DNA of 64,000 nt. Origin: Apostichopus japonicus (Eukaryota > Echinodermata > Holothuroidea > Aspidochirotida > Stichopodidae). The stretch lies in NCBI RefSeq assembly GCF_037975245.1, contig NC_092566.1:14884501-14948500 (forward strand), in the 5' to 3' direction. Each line of letters starts with the position of its first letter. Position 1 is the stretch's first letter. The translations under genes and the position numbers were made by a program. Below the pieces are notes generated by a model that made no database searches, was not told where the DNA came from, and saw only the letters and a list, made by a program, of their open reading frames with translations. Positions 1-12,866 of this stretch are shown here, in pieces.

Positions 1-3000
1 CAAGCTGCCAAAGAGCGGGGCAAGATGACGGACTATGCTAGGATGCTATCCTCCTACGGTCATTCCCTGCTGGTGATTTGCCCCGACGTAGATTTTGGCG
101 GCGAGAAGATTTTGGAAGCTCTGGAACTCATGAGGAAAGATCCCAACATTTTGGAAACGGAGATCGCTTTGACCACGAGTCATAAAGGTCATTATCTTCA
201 CTTGAAAGGAAACCCTGCCGCAGGAATCAAGTAAATATACAGTCTAGATATTTGTCACTTGTAATTTAATTTAATTTAAACTAATATGTCATTTAACACA
301 ACACCCGGAATGAGTCATTTTAACTACACTTTTACATCAGGGCAACTGTTGCTATGAAAACACAATTTAAAGCTTTTTTATTTTTGATGATTATTATTTT
401 TTTTTTGGGGGGCGGGGGGTTTAAATTACTTAATTTAATGAAAGAAGTAGTCATAACTATAAATGCATCATATCTTTTTTCATTTTGACGGTACTTTCTC
501 ATGTTTTGAACTCGTCTAGGTGCTATGAGGAGGCTGCATCTATTTATGTAAAATGCTTGGAAGAAGCAGGTCCACCCCAAACTGATTTGGATGCTGCACG
601 TCTGAAGTTTCTGAAGTACAGCAAAGTCAGAATGAAGAACAACATTGCCATATCAGCTGGTTGCCTAGGTAATATTAATTGTCCTTCAACACATGTAGAG
701 TACCATGTGTTACATTCATTTTACTTTTGTACCTGACACATTGTGAGATAGTACAGACACCACAAGCTATGAAAGGGGGCAACTTTAAAGTGACCTTCTG
801 AAGTTGAGTATCAACTACCTTTCAAATTGCAAGCTGAAAAATTCCCTATATTGTCCCCTCCTCTCCCCTTCCCCTTCCCGTCCCTTCCCCTCCCCTCCCC
901 AAAATCTTGTTTTGTTTAATTTGTTTTTGTTTTTGTTTTTTTAGCGCTAGATCATATTTGGAATAGCGCTATATCAAGCATTGTATTTATTATGATTTAT
1001 TTAATCACTCGTGCTCTAAAATATTATTAATATCATGAGGAATTATTGAAGTGGTAACGTTAAGATGTTCTTTTCTTTATATCACAGGACAGTACGACTA
1101 CTCCATCAAACTACATCAAGAGAATATCGATACATACCAAGAGATGTTTAGTTCTAAGTTAGGGATGGGAAAGGCTTACCACTGCATTGGGCTCATGCTA
1201 CATTTAAAAGGTGACCAGAAAGCTGCACACAAGTAAGTTAGAGATTTTATTCTAATCCTGGAAGCTATATGCCTTCAGAAGATGATCTCTGCCTATACTC
1301 TGTGATTTGGTGCGTTTTAAAATGTCAATGGACCAATGCCAAGAGATATTAAATAGAGATTACAGACATATTCCAATTATTGGCAGACAATATGACACTA
1401 ATATACAAAAGATAAATGTTCCACACTGTTAGTTGGAAACCCTATCTCAATATCTTGTCACTTACTCAGGTAGATTAAATGGTAAAACATAGAGCATGGG
1501 GGACGATTGGCTAAGGCGTTGGATATGTGATCCAGGATTGCTGGTTCGACTCCTACCTAGTTCGATCATTAAGTTGTGTCCTTGGGCAAGATGCTTTATC
1601 TCAGGGGTTAAATGGGTACCTGTGAGGTAACTTGTCATTGGGAGCAGTATATAACTGCTGCCGCCTGGAGGGATTGTGTCTGTGACATGTTATCATTGAC
1701 CAGGGGTAACATAATGTCTGTAAAGCACTTTGAAACCTATTGCTGGTATAAAGCACTATATAAAGGTGGAATATTATCATTATTAAATGGAATCAATTTT
1801 GGCTGGCTACACCCTGGATTTTTCCATGCAGTGGTTGCTGGTAGGTTGTCTGTGATGTCAACAGCAACTGTTGCATGATAGGCTTTCCTTAGTTTCTGAT
1901 GATAATCTTCGTGTTGATTTATCTGTGAAACTTGATACATTTCGGATGTTTGCTTTGGTGTCAAAGTCGTCTCTGTCTTTCATAAAAAATGTAACCTTCT
2001 TGTAGAAATATTATTTTCAGGGCATTGTCACCTTTAGCCACTGGAATATATGCCTTTATAGCAATTATTCCTGTGATAGGAATTGACTGTCTTCAAACTT
2101 TGCTGTAAATGCATGTTTTGCATGACTACCCTTTATAAGAAAACACCTGTGGCAGGGCTGTAACAATGCATTTTTTTTACAATTGTTTACTCATGATTTG
2201 CAATAATTTCATCATCTCTTGTCAGTGTACAGTATATCACTGGTTTTAATGTAAATTTTATCAAATTTGTGATGCACCATCTGTGCAACGGTTGATGATC
2301 TAAAATCCATCAATCTGAAATTAATTTTGAAAACAGCGAAGGAAATTGCTTTATCGATATTCTCCTTACCCTGCAGATACAGCAAGATAGGCTTGACCAT
2401 CAAACGACGGTCACACTCAAAGAAACCATCTCTGTCCATCATATACTCCATGAGTCTCCAAGCAATGAGCTACTTTTACTCGGAAGAGCAGGACGCGGAG
2501 AGGTCGCTCCTCATTCTAGACGATGCGATTGCGATGATCGACGACTTGAAGAGAAATCACGCGGACCGATCGCTACTGCTCAACGGGAAGGGGATAATCC
2601 ATCTCAAGACTAAGAACTATCGTATGGCGAGGGATCTGTTAGACGAAGCTGCGGAGATCAGAATGAAAGAGTTTGGGATCGGCGCTAACTGCTGTTCCGG
2701 CGAAAGTTTGCAATTTCTCGGCGAGGCCTATTTTCATCTGAAGGAGCATTGGAAGGCTGTCGCGACATTTAAGAAATGTCTGGCGTTGAGGTTGGAATAC
2801 TACCGAAAGCAAATTCCTGACAATTTTGAGGAAATAATCTTAACGTCAGTGGAATGGCTGGAGAGGAGCCTGATTGAGTACGGAGCCGAGTCGTCGGTTG
2901 TGGAATTTGTCGCCGACTTTGTGGTCAAATTAAAAGCTGTATTGCAGCAACAGGAATTTCAGGATAGCGTGTCACTGGCATCGGCTAAAGATGAGCTCAA

Positions 3001-3067
3001 ATGCACGATTGAGAAAGCTTTTAGCAGACTTGACCTTAAAGTTCCTGATTCTGTAACCACAAATTGA
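1..3067 (+). CDS. TPR-like helical repeat protein, 3' part (four exons, 5' end outside window)
   Basis: Exons 1-230 (open at the window edge), 520-668, 1088-1232 and 2377-3067 join in frame to 404 residues ending at a TGA. Each junction has a GT donor and AG acceptor (donors GTAAAT, GTAATA, GTAAGT) and the phases agree. The protein is a series of paired helices with TPR-like spacing: alanine/glycine at helix contacts, Y/L repeats, and segments such as AISAGCLGQYDYSIKLHQEN, GMGKAYHCIGLMLHLKGDQK and LGEAYFHLKEHWKAVATFKK about 40 residues apart. TPR arrays usually bind other proteins. In invertebrates such arrays often sit at the C-terminus of NB-ARC/NACHT-like or nephrocystin-like proteins, but no such domain is visible here, so the function is not assigned. 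The last exon carries over half of the visible coding sequence. I see no clear AATAAA nearby; ATTAAA occurs near 3121. Confidence 0.75.
1499..1790 (+). mobile_element. tRNA-derived SINE, family A, copy 1
   Basis: A tRNA-like head (B-box-like GGTTCGACTCC near 1540) is followed by a body containing GTTGTGTCCTTGGGCAAG-type sequence, GGGTACCTGTGAGGTAACTT and a tail ending in A/T-rich ATTATTATT. A second copy with the same order lies at 22210-22530. It sits in the third intron of the TPR-like gene. The 88-codon open frame here belongs to the repeat. Confidence 0.7.
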
Positions 3068-3838
3068 GAAACTAGACAGAAATATAACAGTGTATGTAAT
3101 ACCATAGTTGGCTTTCATGATTAAAAGAATTTTAGTGACAACTAACTGGCTTTGGAGAGTGTCTGCTAGAAGGTTTGTCTGCTTTTTTACCAGGTTATCT
3201 GAAATATTTCGCAGTAACTTTAAATTCCATGTAACGTAAACCGTTTTACTTATGATTTGTTTTTCATTGTTTTGATATTTCTATTTTCTACCTTATTAAC
3301 ATCTAAATAACATAGCTCTCACTCCCCCCCCCCCCCCCCCATGACTTTCACTGCTCATAGAAACAGGCACACATCCACCAACTTGTTTGCAGAGGTTTCA
3401 TCTGTTGTCAACATCTTGGAATGAACCAAAAACACAAAATACGACAACACTGTTTTCTTGTTTAGTGGATGTTTAAACCTATGTTTGTTGCTTCGATTAC
3501 CTGTGAATTTGCTTTGTTAGCCTTAATAGTAAAGTAATAGTTCCTACATAATACCTATCAACATCCATCAATGTAGTTGTTGTTTTGACATTTAGCCTTG
3601 CTATTGTCTGTGTCTAGATGGATTCATTTATCACTTAATGAAAACAGGAAATGTCATAAAATCAGCCAGGCATAGAATTTCAGCAACTTGCCACGAAATG
3701 CCAGTGCATGAAACATCTAATGGCTAGGATCAAATTCCTACATGTATCTTCCTTTGAATTAGTACTTGTAAACACAACACTAATTTTGCACTGGCAGAGG
3801 AAATGGAAGTGCCTTTTTTTTCCTTCAACTATGCATAT
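3068..3838. other. Intergenic, no gene seen
   Basis: Downstream flank and probable 3' UTR of the TPR-like gene. It contains a run of 15 or more C near 3325-3341. I see no coding or RNA feature. Confidence 0.5.
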
Positions 3839-4009
<171 letters not shown>

Positions 4010-4010
<1 letters not shown>

Positions 4011-4740
4011 ATTTCAATGATACATATTAACAAACTCAAAAGTGAGAGGAAAAAGGTAATGTTTATCAAAAATTTTAAAGACTTAAGAGGTAACAGAATT
4101 ATGACAGGCTTAATATGCAATAGCACAATACTTAGTTCAATATTTATTGGTTTTTTTGGTTTTATTGGTTTATCAGAAACTTGCCTATTCCTATTGCCTT
4201 ATTTGGACTGCAAAAGGAACGCTTGTGCTGGCTTTTTACCTTCTTTCATTTGTCAGAAAGCTTGCCTTAAGAATTGTTTACTTTATACTTACATACAACA
4301 AGGTTTGTATTATCTGCACAATTAATGATCATTGGTCCTCACAGGAGAATTGTTATTATGATTATAAATATCAACAAACTCAAAAAGAGACATAAAAGCA
4401 AAATGTACATAATTATACATTGTCATAAAAACTTCAAAGAGTAAAAAAAACAGTATAAAACTTACTAATATTTACTTTAATATTTTTATTCATCCCATTC
4501 ATGTCAATACAACTCATGTAATAGCTGAACATTATTAGAAACTAACCTATCTTTGTATTGTCTATTTCGAAAGCTCAACAAGACTCGCACAGCCATTTTA
4601 TATTCTTTCATGTATATGTCATTTTGGTTATATCTATATACTTACAAGCATCTTGCTCATCCTTCCTGCCAAATAAAAGACCATTTTTTTTTGCCGTTTC
4701 ATATTATTTGCATTATTAATGATCAATTGGACAAATTAAA
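4010..4740 (+). repeat. Diverged two-copy tandem duplication, ~345 bp unit
   Basis: The sequence from about 4013 (ATCAACAAACTCAAAA-like) to ATTAATGATCATTGG near 4335 is repeated from about 4360 to ATTAATGATCAATTGG near 4732. Landmarks occur in the same order: AACAAACTCAAAA, CAGAAACTTGCCTAT versus TAGAAACTAACCTAT, and a T-rich stretch. The copies have diverged considerably, so the duplication is old. It is A+T-rich and I see no gene in it. Confidence 0.6.
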
Positions 4741-5643
4741 ATATAATTTAATATGACTTTTATGATGTACTGTATAGATTTATATTAAATTTAAACAAAT
4801 AGAGATTTGCCTTCCTTTAGTTACAGCTTGTTAAACAGGCTTTCTTTTTTAAATAAATTGTATAGTTTTTATAGTTTTACTATACCTTAAGTTTCGTACA
4901 CCCATTTTTGTACTGGGAGTCCAAGATGTACATGTGTAATATACATCAATGTAATATATTGTCCAGAGGAAGCATGTATTAATATTATGTCTGCCTGTGG
5001 GGGGCTAATCCCCCTGGTTTTAGTGTGGCTTAAGCCTCCACCCTCTCCCCCGGCAGAAGTATACTGTACTTGGTTGCACCAAGCTTTTGATCCATTACCA
5101 TCTGTACTAAGATCTGGTATGCCTGCGAGATAGATTGCACTGGTTAAAATATTTTATTTCTAAAGAAAGCATACATAATTTTCAAGTTTATTGAACATAA
5201 TTTCATGATTTCAGTTTGTATAGTCTCATTCCACTTTCCATGCATCTAATGAAGACAGATGGGACATGAAGAACTTAAAATAACAAAGGCAAAAATAGAT
5301 TGTTAAAAAAAATTCATTTTTAATTCGCCAGTTGTTTAGTGTCTCTCAGTTAGAGAAGAGTTATCCAGGTGGGTTATTTGAATTCCCCAACAGTGAGCAA
5401 TATCTTTGTCTTTCCAAAGAAGTGTAACATTATCTGTCACCAGAACATCCCTTTAACTACACATTTTGGAATCATACATCCATTTGTGTGATAGTCATAA
5501 GTTTTTGACAATCTTTGTGTTTACACGTTTAACACATGTATGAAAAACTTGGCAGAGAGAACTACTTGCTAGCTACCTACCTATCTGAGAAATAAACAAC
5601 AAGCTTTCAAACTTGGAATCATTCTGTAAAATTCTGAAAATAT
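4741..5643. other. Intergenic, no gene seen
   Basis: A+T-rich sequence between the TPR-like gene and the 3' end of RSAD1. TTTATT at about 5153 could be a minus-strand AATAAA poly(A) signal for RSAD1; this is only a consensus match. Confidence 0.4.
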
Positions 5644-8093
5644 CTATAAATGTGTGTTATTATCCAGGACGTACAGTATAGACGACTTTCTTGCATAAAA
5701 TGAATCTAATCCGTTCAACACATCAGGAATAATACTATCCAAGACGATCAAGCCTTTGTCTGTCACTCAGAATGAGTTACAAGTTAGCTCCAAGAGTCCC
5801 CTCTCGCCGAGGGAGTTTAGCATTTGACAATTTCCAAATATATCAATCAGAGATTTACCACCTGATAATTGCATCCACGTTCTATTTGCTATACCTCTGT
5901 TTGTACGAAGACCCGTCATTATCAATTCCTTTAACGAATCCAGTTGCGATAGTTTGACCCTTTTACAAGTTGCATGACCGAATTTCTCGACCTCACACAT
6001 CCAAGAATTGGGCTCAGGTGTCTGTACCCTCGCTTCCCTTCGGCCATCAAAGCTCTCGGGGTTGCCCCATGGGAGAGAAAACCTTCCGTGAGCACCTGGG
6101 CCGATACCGATGTACTGTCCACCAGTCCAATACGACAGATTGTGAATACTGACGGAATCGTCTCTTGCAAAGTTCGAGACCTCGTAACGTCTGAATCCGG
6201 CTTCGGCCATTCTGTCGACAGCTATCTGGTACATATCTGCTGTTTCGTCCGCATCTGGGAGAGAAACGTCTCCCGCTTGGTGCCATTTAAATAAATTGGT
6301 ACCTCTTTCTAACGTCAGCTGGTACAGACTTATGTGGTTATCGCAGACTTTCAGGACGCCCTCTAGCTCCTCCTTCCAATCCGTCAACTTCTGGTTCGGT
6401 ATCCCAAATATGAGGTCCAACGATACTTTCCCCGGGAATAGCGTCTTCGCTGCTTCCAGGGCTCTCAAGGCATCCAGCGATGAATGGTTCCTACCCAGTA
6501 GTTTCAGACATGAGTCCTTAAAACTCTGGACACCCAAAGATAATCTGTTGATACCTAAAAGAGAAAAAGAAAATGGGAATAAACAAAAAAATCTGTGAAG
6601 TGTTCAAATTTTTAAAGCACAGTGTTGAGACACTGCCATCTCAAGAAAAAGTTGAATTATTTTCTTTGTAAAAAAGCCAACATATAACATACATGTATTA
6701 AAATGTATTAATGTAAAATGTATTAAATAATTTTTGGTTTTGATCTGCTGTAGGATGCAGGCATGTTTTCAATTGAGAAGCTGCTGGAGAAGCTTGCACA
6801 TTTCTTTGTGGTTGATACTTTGGTCACTAGCTGAGATAACAGCCTTACTATATGCTAGTGGCCTTCATATGACTTCCTACTGTAATACTATATTGTATTT
6901 ATCTTGTACAATATGAGAAATAAATTTAAAAATTTTTATTTGAAATTTTTAATTTCAATAATTTAACTGTGTCATACAGTATGTCACCTAGCATGGAAGG
7001 TTTTGTGACCTTTGTTTGATCAGGAGTATCAAGGGTCAGGTCTGCGCCCCCCCCCAGGAACAACGATGTCTAAGCCCTTCCCCACCCCCTCCCCATTTTG
7101 AAGTCTTCTTTTCAACTCAAAGTCAATCATGGAAAAATGAGAATATCATATTTTCTTTATGTAGCCCACATTTCCCTGAGCCCCCAAATTATCCCCCGGG
7201 ACCCCAGGGCTGATGCCCTCTTACTTCCCTTTCCTCAAGCTGGCATAGGACTAGCAACTTTTGTAGTGGTGTAGTTACTTCGGATTTGACCCAGACTTAC
7301 CCTGGGTTTACTACCTCAGTAGAAATTCTTCTACAGATGTCCTACTAACCAATATGAGAACCTTTTCTCATTAAACAAGTTTCTTTGACCTCCCCCAAAA
7401 AGGATACCAAGAATTAATTGTTTAGATGTTAGTTATCATCTGGTTAGGATCACTATGGTCCTTGTACACACAAAGTAGTATATCTTCCTACAGTGGCAAA
7501 AAACGAGGTCATCTCACATGACAGAAAATCTCCCTGGGTGGGGGGGTGGGAAGCAGCTGTTGGACTTGTTTGCATTATGACGACACATGCAGTGCTCATT
7601 ATCAGTGACATATCCCAATTATCATAAGAAAATGAAACAGCTTACCAGCAGTCTTAAATTCAGACAGCCTAAACCATTCGGCTGATGTAGGGTTGGCTTC
7701 CATGGAAACTTCGGCATCAGGTGCCATGGCAACAGCATCACTAACGCAGTCCACGATAGCAGAGATTGTCGCAGGCTCTGCCAAGCTTGGAGTTCCTCCT
7801 CCGAAAAAGATGGATTTGACTCTCTCCACACCGCTCATGGATAAGAGGGTTTTGGTCTCCCGCACGAGACATTTCTTCATCTTCTCGTGGTCGACGTTCT
7901 GTGAAATGTACTTGTTAAAGTTGCAGTAATGGCATCTCTTTTGGCAGTACGGCCAGTGAATATAAAGGGTTGCCTCTTTATCCTGTGGGACTTGCTTTGA
8001 ATTCATCAGTTCCTCTGCCTTGTTTTTGATATTAGTTGATAGTGATCGTACACCATTCAGGAGGTGAAGGATCCCCCTTTTCTTGGATAACAT
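5644..8093 (-). CDS. RSAD1: RSAD1, mitochondrial HemW-like radical SAM protein, interrupted by an in-frame TGA
   Basis: Coding exons are 8093-7646 and 6554-5644 (minus strand). They join across a GTAAG donor and a pyrimidine-AG acceptor to give GINRLSLGVQSF, a HemW hallmark. The N-terminus MLSKKRGILHLLNGVRSLST is basic and amphipathic, like a mitochondrial presequence. The radical-SAM cluster motif is CQKRCHYC (Cys50, 54, 57), followed by FGGGTPS (SAM binding) and SMEANP. RSAD1/HemW proteins are radical-SAM enzymes with a [4Fe-4S] cluster linked to heme handling, not coproporphyrinogen oxidases. The frame reaches TGA at 5769-5767 after 411 residues. In the same frame VTDKGLIVLDSIIPDVL follows and ends at TAG (5646-5644). 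That extension matches the family C-terminus and would give about 452 codons, close to the usual length (about 440). Either the allele is truncated by a nonsense change or the stop is read through or a sequence error. Confidence 0.9.
5767..5769 (-). other. RSAD1: In-frame TGA inside the RSAD1 C-terminal domain
   Basis: The codon lies between ERGLLELTCNSF and VTDKGLIVLD in one continuous frame. There is no room for an intron and no change of frame. A C-to-T change of a CGA arginine codon (a CpG transition) would explain it. The following base is G. Confidence 0.85.
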
Positions 8094-9755
8094 AACGTGT
8101 TTGTACTTATCTTCATGTGATCGAACCTGTGCACCAAATTTTATGGGTACAGTAATCCTGTCAAAATTTGAGCAAAATAGAAAAGTTGGAAGGCAATGAA
8201 AGAAATTGGTACATTCTGCTTGATCCATATAAGCTATGTCCCTACTATCATGTAAGCCTACCATGCAAGCCAGAGATCTGGGGGTGGGGGAGAGAACGGG
8301 TGTGGGGTTATACACCTTCCCATTTTAAACCCCTCATATAAAATTAAACAATGACTAGCACAATCCTGCATGTTGACCTTCATAGAACTAATTTATTAAT
8401 TAAATATGCCCCAGATTGCACCTTTAAACATCGTAAGTTTATTTCTTTCTCTTGGCCACCCCCAGACCTCCCTACATGGGAGGGGGTTTCAACTACTTCA
8501 GTGCCACACCCCTTCCTTTTTTGAATTGTGGGGTAGTCCCTCAGTGGTTTGATATATGCATTAGAGAGGAATGAAACTAATAACTTCACTCTACTATCTA
8601 GTTATTATCATACTTTTTCATATCTGGTCACATGTTTATTGCATGCAAAGATGTGGGATTTTCTTTAGATGTCTTTGTGGGTGTAAAGTGGGAAATGGTT
8701 TGGCCTAGCTCATACCTCCGAAAGTGTACAGTCCTTGGCCTAACGGTGTCCAACACAAAACAGCCTAAGTGAGTATCTTATTCTTAGTTAACTGTATGCC
8801 CACTGTCCCACAGACACATTTGAAACCTTGCAATATAGCCTAGGCTGTGCATTTAGTTCTGAACTTAGTGTACAGTAGGGCAAAGGCCTATGTTCGTCCT
8901 TTTGACAACCTTAAAAGGAAAAAGGACAACCACGATAACGATGAATAGGTTGGTTAATACGCTTACTAAAAGCTATGGATAATTTCACACACCAAGCTAA
9001 GTTGTTGCCCGGAGCCGTTCGTATGCAGATCAGTTTTAGTCACAATACAGTGCCTGGTAAGCCCAACTGTGGGCCACACCGTACACATGTGTGAAAATGG
9101 TATGTTGTGGATGTTGTTGTTATGAGTTGCGCAATTGTGGGACATTCCCTCACAAATCCGCGAAGTTTCTAGCATCTCCAAGTAAAGGCGTAGGCTGTGG
9201 CACATTGAATATGATGCAAGCACATAACAACTGGCGCATTCAGTGAAGTTAATCGTACTTGTGAGTTGTTTGCATTTTATAAATAAGTTAAACCAGAAAA
9301 CTGACCTAGTACAGTAATCAAAATATCTTATCTTTTGACGACCAAAAGCACAACATTAGCTAATGTTAGGCTACATTTCTTAGGCTAACAGTACAGTAGA
9401 CTAATTAGCTAGGCTAGGCACAAGCTGGTTACACCTACAGTAAGCAGATGACCTGGGCTAGTTGGTACCATATGTATTTCTAACTTACTAGTACCAGCCT
9501 AAGTACTATTATTGCTCATTAGTATATCTTGTCATGTTATGCCAGCCTGATGGACAGGCTACCAACCTCTAAACCAAGTACATGCATCAAGAACTTTAAA
9601 TAAATGTAACCTACATTCTATAGGGGATGGATTACACATAGGATCAGCCACACAAAACTGTGAATTAATTTTGTAACAAATCCTCAGGGAAATGCATACT
9701 TCCTGCCTACCACTCAAGGGAAGGTACTATGATAGTCAGAATAATAGTGAATAAC
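8094..9755. other. Upstream region of RSAD1, no gene seen
   Basis: This should hold the RSAD1 promoter and 5' UTR, but I could not identify a first exon, CpG island or TATA box. The short open frames here show no family resemblance. Confidence 0.4.
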
Positions 9756-10124
9756 TTAAAGTCATTGAAGACTCGCCCCAAACCGCGTGCAGCCATCTGA
9801 AAAAGTTAACTTTCTGTTGCAAGTGACGTTTTGTTCATATCACTACAAAGTGCAGACAGAAATGAAACGTGATACCTTGTTATCTTTAGCTGGACCTGTG
9901 ATGTCCATCGCTGTATCGTTTGTATACTATGTTGTGGGTATTGACCGCAGCTGTATGTACTGACTGTACACTACAGTAGTGTCTAATTACCGACGGTAGC
10001 AAGCTGGGTGTATATTTTATGGGATCGATGGTGGTGTCTAACAATTCTGTTACACCTCATTCGAAACTTAGTCAGATTACAGGCATTAGACGTTTCTTTT
10101 TGCACAAGTCTTCACATCCTTTAA
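9756..10124. mobile_element. TTAA-flanked MITE, copy 1
   Basis: A 369-bp repeat bounded by TTAA at both ends, with terminal inverted repeats AGTCATTGAAGACTCG and (inverted) AGGATGTGAAGACTTG. It matches 14616-14979 closely along its whole length, for example CGCCCCAAACCGCGTGC and TCCATCGCTGTATCGTTTGT. TTAA target sites are typical of piggyBac-type elements. It encodes nothing and would be non-autonomous. Confidence 0.75.
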
Positions 10125-11349
10125 TACTAGTGAAATACTCTACAAATTAAAATGCCAGCAAATTTATTTTATTTTATTATGAAACCCTTGTGATTTAAAG
10201 GCTTGTAGGTATCTGACCAAAGTGTGAGCAATGCCAAACTTGTCTTGTATACTGGCTGAAGGAGAGTTCTATGATGGGATGCCACATTTAGTTTAGATTA
10301 GTTATTCCTTAATCATTAGAAAGACAAAAGAAGTTTATATAAAACTCTATCCATGTATATCATGGATGAACACCGGCTTGTACCAAGCCTTCTCTTTTCA
10401 TGGAATTATATTTAGAGTTACCAGGCAGGCATGTAATTGTCACACCCATTCCTGCTCCCAGGACCAACTCTTAATGTTTCCGTCCAACGGACGAGAGTGT
10501 GCAGTATCTCTGACCATCTGACCATCTTCTGAAATACTGAGGGAGGTGAAGCCAAAATTCATCATCAATTCAGTACAGCTATGGTGAAAGAAGTCATTTT
10601 TAAACCACTGAAAGAATAGAACCAAACCTCAATTCTCAAACCAGAAATACCTCATCTTCAAGATATTCCACCGAAGAACATTCGCAGCAAAGCAGTAATT
10701 TTGAATTGGTTAAGAGAATCTGGTTCCCAGCACTTGAAGATTTGTACCTGCAATGTAATTATTTTGGTGTGGATACATGTATTTGTTACTAGTCCAGTTG
10801 GTGATTGGTCGTATTACGTACAACACTCCACAAAATATTAGAAACTTGCCCAAAAGCTCCAATTACAATTAAAGCCAAGAATTATCCAAGTAATGCCCTC
10901 CTGTATGTGTGAAGATCGAACACCTGCATCCTAAAATCTTGTCGTCCTTCATGGATTAAACTGTATGACATGTACAGTCGGGGAGAGCAATTACATAACC
11001 TATGTTTATAATCAAGCATTTAAGACACACCAGTAAATATGTTCCAGGGATACATCTTTTCTTAACTCTGAGTGTCTAGAAACTGTACGTAAAAGATCGA
11101 GTTAGCCTAAATTAAACTCCATAAGTTGTTTCATGTCAATATGAACAAGGAAACAAAAACATCTCAAGTTAACTTCCAAATTTTAGAGGATTTAGCCTGT
11201 TAGAGCTGTATATTTGATGATCTTAACTCCTGAAATATTTCCCCATGTTAAACTCCAAAATTAGGATTTAAAGTCAAGAAAATAAACAGTATATAAATGA
11301 ATGTTAAAAATATAGATATAAAAAAAAAAGAAAGGGATTAAATAAGTGC
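10125..11349. other. Intergenic, no gene seen
   Basis: A+T-rich sequence with no convincing coding frame, RNA gene or recognised repeat. Confidence 0.4.
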
Positions 11350-11881
11350 AAAAGTCAAATTCATTGTAAAAAAAAAGCACAACATGAACTTTAAAACTAT
11401 ATATTAAAAAACTACACATTTTCAGAAATCAATATAAAAAAGAAAAGCTAAGTTTTCCCATGTTTCTTGAATTCATTAATATTTATTGCACACTTGGCTT
11501 TCCACAATGTTGTGCAGCTTGAATGATCAAAACGCCTGGTCCCGTAAGTGGATGTTCTGATAATGGGTTTAGTTAATAATGTTTGTGGACCGAAGAGATC
11601 AAGCTGGCTGATATTTATGCACAAGATCTGTGAGGTAGACACTAGACAGGGGCTAAACCATTGAGAACCTTATAAGTTTATAAATGGATTTTGAAACCGG
11701 ACCTGTGACGAACCGGAAGCCAATGCAAGTCAGGCAAAACAGGTGTTATGTGCTCATATCTATTATCTACGTGTGCTGCTGACCAGCTGCTGTATGCTGC
11801 GCAATTCTGAATATGCTGAAGTCGGTCAGTTAGCTTATGAGGCGGACCATAAAGTAGGGCATTCAGCGAGGAATTTGCCAA
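11350..11881 (-). pseudogene. LINE reverse-transcriptase C-terminal fragment
   Basis: Minus-strand frames read NALLYGPPHKLTDRLQHIQN, then HITPVLPDLHWLPVRHRSGF, and after a frame change RTSTYGTRRFDHSSCTTLW. This is the usual order of the C-terminal end of a non-LTR retrotransposon polymerase (LTDRLQ..QN, DLHWLPV, fingers). Frameshifts and lack of the catalytic domain show it is a decayed 5'-truncated copy. Confidence 0.7.
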
Positions 11882-12165
11882 GGGAGGGGCGAACCTGTAG
11901 GCAAATAATCAGAGCCGTAGATTCGGCATTGGAAACTATCTAAGCGTAGCGCTACCATGAGTTGGCGCGAAGCATACAAGAAAATTTTGGCCAAAAATGC
12001 CACCCAGATCGCTGGAAATGGCACTTCCCAGGCCTTGCAAGTTGCATCTAAGCATTTTCTATTTTGAAATTACTATCGATATCATAAAAATGTACAAAAA
12101 AAATATGCTCAAGGGGGGGCGGTCACCCCTTTGCCCCCCCCCCCTTGGCTACGTGCCTGAGGGCA
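11860..12165 (+). mobile_element. Dispersed non-autonomous DNA element, family C, copy 1
   Basis: GCGAGGAATTTGCCAAGG to a poly-C/G end CCTTGGCTACGTGCCTGA. The same sequence is found inverted at 29130-29396, and diverged parts occur at 57890-58000 and 58503-58600 (ACTATCTAAGCGTAGCGC.ACCAT, GGAAATGGCACTTC). The ends resemble the CAGG(G/C)GCGTA.C termini of hAT-like MITEs. Confidence 0.6.
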
Positions 12166-12866
12166 TTATGTAAGTAGTCCAATTTTGATGTCACAAGGAA
12201 GTTAACTAATGTCTTACAAGCTTCATCAGTATTAGATTATTAGGGATATGTGTGTACATAGGTTCTGTGAGTTTTGTACCCAGCAGATGTATCAAATGGA
12301 GGATTGAATGTCGATGGCTTAGCCTTCATTGGCACACTGAACCTCCAAACTGTACAGTGAGTTCCTTAGAAATGATACACAACTGAAATAAGTCACTTGT
12401 GAGCAAGTTATTTGAGAACACTTTGTAAATTGAGAATTTTGAAAGATTGACAGTTTTACTGAGAATTTATCAATCTTGTCTTTCAAATGAGTAAAAAGAT
12501 TGATTAGCCAAGTGTTTATAACAGAATGTATTTAGCCCTGAGGCTTTAGTGCATTTATTGCAAATTGTATCGCATTTGGATTTTGCAATTTTGTTTTGTC
12601 CGGTAGAAAGAAGGGGAACCCCCTCTTTACTTTTTGCACAAAGGATAGACTGTATTAACAGATTGTTGCTAGAAGTTTCAAAATAATGTTTGGACGTTTT
12701 ATTTGGACAGGTCCTTAAAGCTCAAGCTAAGCAAACACTTTATGCGTAAAAGGTATTCTGCTATACTGTGAGCATTAGAATGAAGCATTTAGTTCTATCT
12801 CCAAGTGGCACTGTATGCGCACTAAATAGAACCACAAATATCACAATTTGACCTTTCTTCATTTTT
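12166..12866. other. Intergenic, no gene seen
   Basis: No coding frame, RNA gene or clear repeat could be supported. Confidence 0.4.

Noticed and set aside
5767-5769. Selenocysteine codon in RSAD1
   Set aside because: The family has no Cys/Sec at this site, and I could not see a SECIS-like element downstream; nonsense change or readthrough is simpler.
5760-5800. Intron hiding the RSAD1 TGA
   Set aside because: The frame continues directly after TGA with family-like residues, and no donor-acceptor pair at an intron-like distance removes it.
6047-6294. Plus-strand and alternative minus-strand frames over RSAD1 exon 2
   Set aside because: Shadow frames of the conserved RSAD1 coding sequence.
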